NCBI RefSeq assembly: GCF_030700285.1
Contig: NZ_JAUYZJ010000006.1
Location: 1 to 64,000, forward strand
Direction of reading: 5' to 3'
Source of the DNA: Methylobacterium sp. NEAU K
GTDB lineage: Bacteria > Pseudomonadota > Alphaproteobacteria > Rhizobiales > Beijerinckiaceae
DNA length: 64,000 nt
Shown: positions 57,277 to 64,000 of the stretch, in pieces
Position numbering within the stretch: the stretch's first letter is position 1
How the letters are laid out: every line of letters begins with the position of its first letter
Translations under genes and position numbers: made by a program
Notes under the pieces: generated by a model
The model's input: the letters and a program-made list of their open reading frames with translations, nothing else
The model's database searches: none
What the model was told of the DNA's origin: nothing

Positions 57277-59898
57277 TTAGCCGCCTCCCAGCGTGCGCGC
57301 GACGATGTCGGCTGTGTCCCGTGACAGGCCCGGGATCGCCTTGATCCGATTAAGCATTTCGGCGGCACCGGCGGCCCGTGCGTTTTCTAGCCGCCGCCAG
57401 GATCCGAAGGCCGTGAGAAGCCGGGCGGCAACCTGCGGGTTGGTCGAATCGAGCGCCGCGACCGTGTCGCCGACGAGGGCAAAGCCCGCGCCGTCGCGCC
57501 GGGTGAACTGGGTCGGGTTGCCGAACGCGAAGCTCCCGACGAGCGCGCGGACCCGATTCGGGTTGGCCATGCTGAAGGCCGGGTGTTCCCGAAGCCGGGC
57601 GATACGATCCAGGGTGTCCGGCTCGGGGATCTGGGCCTGGATTGCGAACCACTTGTCGAGGACGAGGGGCTCGTCGGCGAAGCGGGTGCCGAAATCCGCC
57701 AACGCATCTTCCCGTGCTTGACCGGGGATCAGCGCCAGTGTGCCGAGCGCCGCAAGGCTGTCGGTCATGTTGGTGGCGCTCGTCAGGCGCTCTGCGGCGC
57801 GAAGCGCGCCCGTCGCCGGATCGCCCGCCGCGATCAGGTCGAGGGCGGCGTTGCGCAGGGACCGGCGCCCCGCCGAGGCCGCATCGGGACTGTAGGTCGC
57901 GCCTTCGGCAGCGGCGAGAGCCGCGTCGAGCCGCTCCAGTCGCGGCCGCAGGGCCTGTCCGAGGCGTGCGCGCAGGTCGCGCCGTGCCCGGTGGATCGCA
58001 TCGGGATCGACGTCGGCCGGAAGGGAATCAGCGGCCTCGCCCTCGCTCGGAAGGGCCAGGACCAGGGCGGCGAAAGCCGGATCGGCCAGGGCCTCGCCGT
58101 CGAGGAAGCGCCCCAGCGCCTCCGCGAAGGCGTCGGCGCGCTCGGAATCGGGGTCGAGGATCAGCCGCAGGGCGACGTCCTGCGCCGCCTGCCAGCGGTT
58201 GAACGGGTCGCTGTCGTGCGCGAGCAGCCGCATGCGCTGCGCGTCGGTCAACTCCAGATCGAGCCGAACCGGCGCCGAGAAGTCGCGCAGCAGCGACGGC
58301 ACCGGCACCTCGGTGACGGCCTCGAACGCGATCTCGGCCTCGGCACGGTCGAGGACGTAGATTCCGTCCCGCACGTCCGGGCAGATGGCCCCCGCGAGCG
58401 GCCCCGATGCTCCGATGAGCCCAAGCGCCACCGGGATCACCAGGGGCGGCCCGTCCTGGCCCGCATCCCCCGGCAGGCTCTGGGCGAGGCGCAGGGTGCA
58501 GCGGGCTGCGTCTCGATCGTCGGTCATCGTGACGGTGAGGCGCGGCGTGCCGGGCCGCTCATACCAGCGGGCGAAGGCCGCGAGATCGCGCCCCGTCACC
58601 GCCGCGAAGGCGGCCAAGAAATCCTCGACGGTGGCGGCGCGGCCGTCATTGTCGGCGAAATAGCGGTCCATGCCGGCCCGGAACGCCTCGGGGCCGATCA
58701 GGGTGCGCAGCATCCGGACGATCTCGGCGCCCTTGTCGTAGACAGTGGCCGTGTAGAAGTTGTTGATCTCGGCATAGGCGGCGGGCCGGACGGGATGGCG
58801 CAGCGGCCCGGCATCCTCGGGGAACTGGCGCGCCCGCAGGGAGCGCACCTCGGCGATCCGGTGCACCGGCCGGGAACGCATGTCGGAGGAGAATTCCTGG
58901 TCTCGGAAGACCGTCAGCCCCTCCTTCAGGCAGAGCTGGAACCAGTCCCGGCAGGTGACCCGGTTGCCCGACCAATTGTGGAAATATTCGTGGGCGATGA
59001 TCGCCTCGATGGCGGCGTAATCCCCGTCGGTCGCGGTCTCGGGGCTCGCAAGCACGTATTTGTCGTTGAAGATGTTGAGACCCTTGTTCTCCATCGCGCC
59101 CATGTTGAAATCGGACACGGCGACGACGTTGAACACGTCGAGGTCGTAGGCACGCCCGAAGGCGGTCTCGTCCCAGGCCATCGAGCGGATCACGGCGTCG
59201 AGGGCGTAACCGGCGCGCGCCTCCTTGCCCGGCTCGACGTAGACCGCGCAGGTGACGGCGCGGCCCTCGCGGGTGGTGAACCGGGTTTCGACCTTGCCGA
59301 GCCGGCCACCGACCAGGGCGAACAGATAGGCGGGCTTCGGGTGCGGGTCGTGCCAGACGGCGAAGTGCCGGTCGGCGCCTGCGGGCCCCGTCTCGACCAA
59401 ATTGCCGTTGCCGAGCAGCACCGGCGCCTCGCCCCGGTCCGCCTCGATGCGCGTGGTGTACACCGCCATGACGTCGGGACGGTCGAGGAAATAGGTGATC
59501 CGGCGGAAGCCGTCGGCCTCGCACTGGGTGCAGTAGACGCCGTTCGACCGGTAGAGGCCCATCAGCTTGGTGTTGGCGGTCGGGTCGACCTGCGTGACGA
59601 GGCGCAGCGTGAACGGCCGCGCCGGCGGCTCGAGCAGGCTCAGGCCGGTCGGCGTCGCCGTGTAGGCGTCCGCCGCCAGCACCGCGCCGTCGAGCGCGAC
59701 CGAGACGAGCTGGAGGTCGTCGCCGTCGAGGCGGAGCGGCGCCCCCGCCAGACCGTCGGGATTCGGACGCAGGGCCAGCGTCGCGTCGATCCGCGTCGCG
59801 TGCGGGTCGAGGCGGATGTCGAGGTCGACGCGGTCGATCAGGTAGTCGCTCGGCCGGTATTCCTCCAGGCGGATCAGCGGCGGCGTCTCGGTGCGCAT
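57277..59898 (-). CDS. pepN: aminopeptidase N (M1 family)
   Basis: Zinc exopeptidase removing N-terminal residues from peptides; cytoplasmic, 873 residues, matching the E. coli enzyme in length. GAMEN exopeptidase motif at 267-271, zinc site HEYFH at 303-307 with the third ligand Glu326 in KEGLTVF. ATG at 59898 follows GGAGAGAG and begins with the usual short lead into RLEEYRPSDYLIDRVDL; the 20 further upstream residues in the open frame are rejected. The C-terminal helical DUF3458 region is complete. Monocistronic or loosely linked to the PAS kinase downstream. Confidence 0.96.
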   Translation of the reverse strand: MRTETPPLIRLEEYRPSDYLIDRVDLDIRLDPHATRIDATLALRPNPDGLAGAPLRLDGDDLQLVSVALDGAVLAADAYTATPTGLSLLEPPARPFTLRLVTQVDPTANTKLMGLYRSNGVYCTQCEADGFRRITYFLDRPDVMAVYTTRIEADRGEAPVLLGNGNLVETGPAGADRHFAVWHDPHPKPAYLFALVGGRLGKVETRFTTREGRAVTCAVYVEPGKEARAGYALDAVIRSMAWDETAFGRAYDLDVFNVVAVSDFNMGAMENKGLNIFNDKYVLASPETATDGDYAAIEAIIAHEYFHNWSGNRVTCRDWFQLCLKEGLTVFRDQEFSSDMRSRPVHRIAEVRSLRARQFPEDAGPLRHPVRPAAYAEINNFYTATVYDKGAEIVRMLRTLIGPEAFRAGMDRYFADNDGRAATVEDFLAAFAAVTGRDLAAFARWYERPGTPRLTVTMTDDRDAARCTLRLAQSLPGDAGQDGPPLVIPVALGLIGASGPLAGAICPDVRDGIYVLDRAEAEIAFEAVTEVPVPSLLRDFSAPVRLDLELTDAQRMRLLAHDSDPFNRWQAAQDVALRLILDPDSERADAFAEALGRFLDGEALADPAFAALVLALPSEGEAADSLPADVDPDAIHRARRDLRARLGQALRPRLERLDAALAAAEGATYSPDAASAGRRSLRNAALDLIAAGDPATGALRAAERLTSATNMTDSLAALGTLALIPGQAREDALADFGTRFADEPLVLDKWFAIQAQIPEPDTLDRIARLREHPAFSMANPNRVRALVGSFAFGNPTQFTRRDGAGFALVGDTVAALDSTNPQVAARLLTAFGSWRRLENARAAGAAEMLNRIKAIPGLSRDTADIVARTLGGG

Positions 59899-59998
59899 TC
59901 GGCTCTCTCTCCGGGTCCGGATCGGGTCCGTTCTGGTCCCTCGCGCCGCCCGGCGCAACGCGTCCGACTGGCCGGGACCGGCGGCCTGTGCGCCCCGA

Positions 59999-61186
59999 TC
60001 AGGCAGCCAGTGCGGCGCGGCCCTTCTGATGCCACAGGCCGCCGATCAGGCCGAGGTTGATCACCGCGAGCAGCGCCAGCACGCCCCAGAGGGCGTCGGG
60101 CCCGATCCGCGCCAGCAGGAACGCCCCGAGCGGCGGCGCGAGGGCCTGGGCCACGAGCCCCGGCCGGGCCAGCCGGCCGACCAGCCCGGCGTAGTGGTCG
60201 GGACCGAACAGCGCCAAGGGCACCGTGCCGCGGGCGATCGAGTAGATCCCGTTGCCGGCACCATAGAGGGCAAGGGCGAGGCCGATCTCCGGCAGGTGGG
60301 TCGCCAGCAGCAGCAGACCGAGGGCGACGAGGGTGAAGGCTGCCGTCAGCGTCCAGAGCGGGTGGTACCGCCCCTTGCCGGCCATCTCGATCAGGCGCGC
60401 GCCTACCTGCGCCGGACCGATCAGGCCGCCATACGCGACGGCCGAGGCGAGGGCGACGCCCCGGGTCTGGAGCAGCGTGATCAGATGGACCGAGATCAGC
60501 GCCATGATGGCGCCGCCGAGGACGAGCACGCCCGCCATGATCAGGAAGGCCCGGTGCTGCCACGGCGCCAGCGCGGCGACCGGCCGCGCCCGTGCGCCCG
60601 CCGTCGCCGCGAGGGGCGGCGCCGGCGGGATCAGGCCGAGCACCAGCGGCAGCGTCACCGCCAGATGCAGGGCCGCGTAGGCGAAGCAGGTCCCCCGCCA
60701 GCCGACATGCGCCACCAGGAAGGCCGAGAGCGGCCAGCAGACGGTGCTGGCGAAGCCGCCCCAGAGGGTCAGAGCCGTGATCGCCGGGCGCGCCCCGGCC
60801 CCGTAGAGGCGGCCGAGCGTGGCATAGGCGGGGTCGTACAGGCCGCAGCCCATGCCGAGCCCGATCAACAGCCAGCCGCCGAGGAAGACCAGCAGGGTCG
60901 GGGCGAGGCCGAGAACCGCGAGGCCGGCGGCCAGCAACAGGGCCGCGCAGGCGAGGACCGGCCGCCCTCCGTGCCGCTGGATGATCCTCCCGACCCGCGG
61001 CGACGCGAAGGCTGCGACCAGCAGGCCGAGGGACAGGCCGCCGACGATCCAGGGCAACGGCCAGGCGGTGTCCCGGGCGATCGGCTCCGCCAGCACGGCG
61101 GGGAGGTAGTAGGACGAGCCCCAGGCGAGGATCTGCACAACGCCCAGGGCCGAGATCACCGGCCCACGGCGCCCCCGATCGGTCAC
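59999..61186 (-). CDS. MFS transporter in the arsenic locus
   Basis: A 395-residue major facilitator with 12 predicted membrane helices. The start is GTG, only four bases after the arsB stop, so it is transcribed and probably translated with arsB. The inter-helix loop motif (PRVGRIIQRHGGRPVLACA) fits MFS motif A loosely. Extra MFS genes such as arsJ or arsK are known in ars operons, exporting organoarsenicals or As(III); this protein cannot be assigned to either from sequence alone. Confidence 0.82.
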   Translation of the reverse strand: MTDRGRRGPVISALGVVQILAWGSSYYLPAVLAEPIARDTAWPLPWIVGGLSLGLLVAAFASPRVGRIIQRHGGRPVLACAALLLAAGLAVLGLAPTLLVFLGGWLLIGLGMGCGLYDPAYATLGRLYGAGARPAITALTLWGGFASTVCWPLSAFLVAHVGWRGTCFAYAALHLAVTLPLVLGLIPPAPPLAATAGARARPVAALAPWQHRAFLIMAGVLVLGGAIMALISVHLITLLQTRGVALASAVAYGGLIGPAQVGARLIEMAGKGRYHPLWTLTAAFTLVALGLLLLATHLPEIGLALALYGAGNGIYSIARGTVPLALFGPDHYAGLVGRLARPGLVAQALAPPLGAFLLARIGPDALWGVLALLAVINLGLIGGLWHQKGRAALAA

Positions 61187-61190
61187 CGGA

Positions 61191-62486
61191 TCACCGGGTC
61201 CCGAGCAGGGGCAGCCATGCGCCTAGAGCCAGCAGCGCGGCGAGCAGCACCGGCACGGTGACGACGAGGCCGACCCGCATGTACTGGCCCCAGCCGATCC
61301 TGTGGCCCTTGCTCGCCAGAACGTGCAGCCACAGAAGCGTGGCGAGGCTGCCGATCGGCGTGAATTTTGGACCGAGGTCGCACCCGATCACGTTGGCGTA
61401 GATCATCAGCTCGCGCGTCAGCGGCGACAGGTCCGGAGCCTGCTGGATCGCCAGCGCACCGATCAGCACGCTCGGCATGTTGTTCATGACAGACGACAGG
61501 ATCGCGGCGCCGAAACCGGCTCCGACCGTCGCGGCGAGCGGCCCGTAACCGGCCAGCCAGACCAGGCCGCGGGCGAGCGCGTCGGTCAGGCCGGCATTCT
61601 TGAGCCCGTAGACGACGAGATACATCCCGAGGCTGAACAGCACGATCTGCCAAGGTGCACCGGCCAGTACCTTGCGGATCGGGATGAGGCCGCCCCGCCG
61701 GGCCAGCGCCAGCAGCACCGCTGCGCCCGCGCAGGTGACGACCGAGACCGGCACGCCGAACGGTGCCGTGACGAAGTAGGCGACGAGCAGCAGGCCGAGC
61801 AGCGGGAACGCGGCACGGAAAAGCAGCGGATCGCGGATGGCGTCGCGGGGCGGTTCGAGCTGGCCGACCGGATAGGAGGCCGGCACCGCGGTCCGGAAAT
61901 AGGCCCCCAGCACCACCAGCGTCGCCGCCAGTGACACCAGATCCACCGGCACCATGACGGCGGCGTAGCGCCCGAACGTCACGTCGAAGAAGTTGGCCGA
62001 GACGATGTTGACGAGGTTGGAGATGACCAGCGGCAGGCTGGTGGAATCCGCCACGAACCCGCAGGCGATGATGAAGGCCAGCGCGGCGGGCGGCCCGAAT
62101 TCCAGCCGCAGCAGGATCGCCAGCACGATCGGCGTCAGCAGGAGCGCCGCGCCGTCATTGGCGAACAGGGCCGCGATCGCTGCGCCGAGCAGCACCACCA
62201 GGGGGAAGAGCCGCCGCCCCCGTCCGCCGCCCCAACGGGCGACGTGGAGCGCCGCCCAATGGAAGAACCCGGCCTCGTCCAGCAGCAGCGAGATGATGAT
62301 CAGGGCGACGAACGTGACGGTCGCATCCCACACGATGTGCCAGACCACCGGCACGTCGGCCGCCTGGATGACGCCCGTGGCAAGGGCGATCGCCGCCCCG
62401 ATCAGGGCGCTCCAGCCGATCCCGAAGCCCCCGGGCTGCCAGATGACGAACACCAGGGTGACGACGAAGATGGCGAGCGCGAGCAT
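61191..62486 (-). CDS. arsB: arsenite efflux permease
   Basis: Inner-membrane As(III)/Sb(III) exporter of the ArsB type, 431 residues with about 12 hydrophobic segments, the length of E. coli ArsB (429). Conserved regions include [37 protein letters not shown] and [12 protein letters not shown] with the following [23 protein letters not shown] is preceded by GAGAAG. Third gene of an arsR-arsC-arsB-MFS operon, 60 bases after arsC. Confidence 0.95.
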   Translation of the reverse strand: MLALAIFVVTLVFVIWQPGGFGIGWSALIGAAIALATGVIQAADVPVVWHIVWDATVTFVALIIISLLLDEAGFFHWAALHVARWGGGRGRRLFPLVVLLGAAIAALFANDGAALLLTPIVLAILLRLEFGPPAALAFIIACGFVADSTSLPLVISNLVNIVSANFFDVTFGRYAAVMVPVDLVSLAATLVVLGAYFRTAVPASYPVGQLEPPRDAIRDPLLFRAAFPLLGLLLVAYFVTAPFGVPVSVVTCAGAAVLLALARRGGLIPIRKVLAGAPWQIVLFSLGMYLVVYGLKNAGLTDALARGLVWLAGYGPLAATVGAGFGAAILSSVMNNMPSVLIGALAIQQAPDLSPLTRELMIYANVIGCDLGPKFTPIGSLATLLWLHVLASKGHRIGWGQYMRVGLVVTVPVLLAALLALGAWLPLLGTR

Positions 62487-62546
62487 GCGGGCGACTTCTC
62501 GTTTCCCGGCCGAAGGTCTTGGCAGTTCTCGGTGATCCGTCCCGGC

Positions 62547-62987
62547 TCAGGCCGTGCCGACGCGGCGTCCGTGCTCGTCCACGACCCGCTCCCCGTCCTC
62601 TTTGACGAACTCGCCCTGCTGCACCGGCAGCAGGTCCAGCACGGCCTCGGAGGGGCGGCACAGGCGCACGCCCCTGGGGCTCACCACCAGCGGCCGGTTG
62701 AGCAGGATCGGGTGCGCCGCGATGGCGTCGAGGAGCTGGTCGTCGGTCAGCGCCGGATCACCCAATCCGAGTTCTGCGTAGGGCGTGCCCTTCTCGCGCA
62801 GCACGTCACGCACTGAGAGTCCGGCCCGCGCCAGAAGCTGACGGAGCAGCGCCCGCGCGGGCGGGGTCTTCAGGTACTCGACGACATGCGGCTCGATGCC
62901 GGCGTTGCGGATCATCGCCAGCGCGTTGCGCGAGGTGCCGCAGTCCGGGTTGTGGTAGATCACCACGTCGATGGCGCGATCAGGCAT
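62547..62987 (-). CDS. arsC: arsenate reductase, glutaredoxin-coupled
   Basis: Reduces As(V) to As(III) using glutathione and glutaredoxin, feeding ArsB. 146 residues of the R773-type family: catalytic Cys16 in HNPDCGTSRN, and the three arginines spaced as in that enzyme (Arg64, Arg98, Arg111, the last in RLCRPSE). The ATG lies inside the end of arsR (8-base overlap), so expression is coupled to the repressor. Confidence 0.95.
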   Translation of the reverse strand: MPDRAIDVVIYHNPDCGTSRNALAMIRNAGIEPHVVEYLKTPPARALLRQLLARAGLSVRDVLREKGTPYAELGLGDPALTDDQLLDAIAAHPILLNRPLVVSPRGVRLCRPSEAVLDLLPVQQGEFVKEDGERVVDEHGRRVGTA

Positions 62988-63339
62988 GGTCCAGCTCGTT
63001 TGCCTCGGTGCAGGAGGCTGACAGGGCGGCCAGCGCGGGCGCGCAGACCTCGGGACGACCCTGGCAGCAATCCGTCATGATAAATTCGATCAGCCCGGAC
63101 AGGACCGGGTAGGCGACGCTGTAGACGATCGAGCGCCCCGCGCGGCGCGACTGGATCAGGCCGGCCTGCTGCAACTCCTTCAGATGGAAGGAGATGGTGG
63201 AGGCGGACACGCCGATCGCGTGGGCCAGAACACCGGAGGCCATGCCCTCGGGGCCGGCTTTCACGAGCGCCCGGAGCGCCCGCAGCCGGTGCTCCTGGCC
63301 CAGGGCGATGAAGGCCGCGAGGGCTTGCGGTTCGTCCAT
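62980..63339 (-). CDS. arsR: ArsR-type arsenic-responsive repressor
   Basis: SmtB/ArsR winged-helix repressor of 119 residues that leaves DNA on binding As(III). The recognition helix region [17 protein letters not shown] is typical. The C-terminal cysteines ([10 protein letters not shown]) match the ArsR type whose As(III) site lies in the C-terminal region, not in the DNA-binding helix. An upstream ATG at 63369 exists, but 63339 gives the family N-terminus ([20 protein letters not shown]) and leaves a likely operator in front. First gene of arsR-arsC-arsB-MFS; divergent from arsH. Confidence 0.93.
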   Translation of the reverse strand: MDEPQALAAFIALGQEHRLRALRALVKAGPEGMASGVLAHAIGVSASTISFHLKELQQAGLIQSRRAGRSIVYSVAYPVLSGLIEFIMTDCCQGRPEVCAPALAALSASCTEANELDHA

Positions 63340-63342
63340 TTT

Positions 63343-63360
63343 CGTTTCAACATTCAAACG
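63343..63360. promoter_or_regulatory. candidate ArsR operator between arsR and arsH
   Basis: CGTTT (63343-63347) and AAACG (63356-63360) form an inverted repeat with eight bases between, directly upstream of the chosen arsR start and within the 50-base divergent gap to arsH. The region around is the only AT-rich patch in the locus. Location is right for autoregulation; sequence identity is inferred. Confidence 0.4.
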
Positions 63361-63389
63361 ATCGTGCAAATATACGAGAAAGCGGAACC

Positions 63390-64000
63390 GTGGACAAGCC
63401 CGACCAGCCCTTCGCAGACGGGCTACCCAACCTCAGCACGCCGCATTTCGTGGTGCCGACCGTCGCGCAGCTGGAGGCGGCGCAGCCGTTTACGCACGCT
63501 CCGCGCTTCCTGATCCTGTACGGGTCCCTGCGGTCGCGCTCGTTCAGCCGGCTCTTGGGCTACGAGGCGGCGCGGCTCCTCGAAGCCATGGGCGGCGAGG
63601 TGCGGATCTACCACGCCCACGGCCTGCCGCTGCCGGACGACACGACCCCGGACCACCCGAAGGTGCAGGAGCTGCGCGCGCTCTCGCTCTGGTCGGAGGG
63701 TCAGGTCTGGGTCTCGCCGGAGCGCCACGGCAACCTCACCGGGGTGATGAAGAGCCAGATCGACTGGCTGCCGCTCAGCGACGGCTCGGTGCGCCCGACG
63801 CAGGGACGCACTCTGGCGGTGATGCAGGTGTCGGGCGGGTCGCAGAGCTTCAACGCGGTCAACAGCCTGCGGCTGCTCGGCCGGTGGATGCGGATGATCA
63901 CCATCCCCAACCAATCCTCGGTGCCGATGGCCTACCGGGAATTCGACGAGGCCGGACGCATGAAGCCGGGCCCGCTCTACGAACGCGTGGTCGATGTCTG
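63390..64000 (+). CDS. arsH: arsenical resistance flavoprotein ArsH (3' end beyond window)
   Basis: NADPH-dependent FMN oxidoreductase that oxidises trivalent organoarsenicals. The frame starts at GTG 63390 and is open to the window end, at least 203 codons, covering most of the usual 230 to 240 residues. The FMN-binding phosphate loop is clear: [16 protein letters not shown]. Further family stretches are [20 protein letters not shown] and [16 protein letters not shown]. It lacks a stop inside the window. Divergent from arsR across a shared promoter. Confidence 0.93.
   Translation, partial: MDKPDQPFADGLPNLSTPHFVVPTVAQLEAAQPFTHAPRFLILYGSLRSRSFSRLLGYEAARLLEAMGGEVRIYHAHGLPLPDDTTPDHPKVQELRALSLWSEGQVWVSPERHGNLTGVMKSQIDWLPLSDGSVRPTQGRTLAVMQVSGGSQSFNAVNSLRLLGRWMRMITIPNQSSVPMAYREFDEAGRMKPGPLYERVVDV

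Overview
The window is high-GC (about 70% over most of its length) and looks chromosomal. Gene content points to an alphaproteobacterium of the Hyphomicrobiales, most likely Methylobacterium/Methylorubrum: a Porin_2-type major porin, a TamA/TamB pair, a CX14CX2C-type QueE, a small secreted protein ending in a CxxC tail, and the common 'GCGAGCGCAGCGAAGCAATCCAG' dyad repeat. This assignment is inference from gene families; no rRNA, tRNA or other marker RNA gene was recognised.

Layout. 0-3.6 kb: GDP-mannose 4,6-dehydratase, an aldehyde dehydrogenase and a tandem-domain universal stress protein. 4.0-8.6 kb (minus strand): a chemoreceptor with a solitary sugar-type periplasmic binding protein, then a family 2 glycosyltransferase flanked by AT-rich DNA. 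10-11.7 kb: a major porin with a strong intrinsic terminator. 13.5-23.7 kb: a lower-GC efflux module comprising an RND pump, two tandem membrane-fusion proteins with overlapping starts and a TolC-type channel, facing an OmpR-type response regulator and histidine kinase. 24.6-31.1 kb: TamA and TamB. 31.3-36.9 kb: HPr, endonuclease III, a CelD-like fragment, a CobW GTPase, a D,D-carboxypeptidase with a Lys/Ala-rich tail, and QueE.

37.0-44.0 kb holds the most unusual locus: four tightly packed genes encoding a soluble protein of unknown function, a secreted membrane-anchored vWA-like protein with a degenerate metal site, a three-helix membrane protein with a proline-rich segment, and an 1180-residue tubulin/FtsZ-like GTPase ending in a GYF_2 domain. 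It looks like a membrane-linked cytoskeletal or remodelling system. A DUF6925-like gene converges on it.

45.3-53.9 kb is a surface-polysaccharide region: rfbC, rfbB, rfbD and rfbA for dTDP-L-rhamnose, then an OpgC acyltransferase, an SGNH hydrolase, a Wzx-type flippase and a CelD-type GNAT protein. A perfect 22-bp inverted repeat sits just before rfbA. With gmd at the window start, these genes suggest sugar-nucleotide supply and export or decoration of a polysaccharide. 54-60 kb: small secreted and unknown proteins, a PAS-type sensor kinase resembling PleC/DivJ, and aminopeptidase N. 60-64 kb: an arsenic resistance locus (arsR-arsC-arsB-MFS on the minus strand, arsH divergent and cut by the window end).

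Most long ORFs antisense to these genes are GC-rich shadows and were left out.
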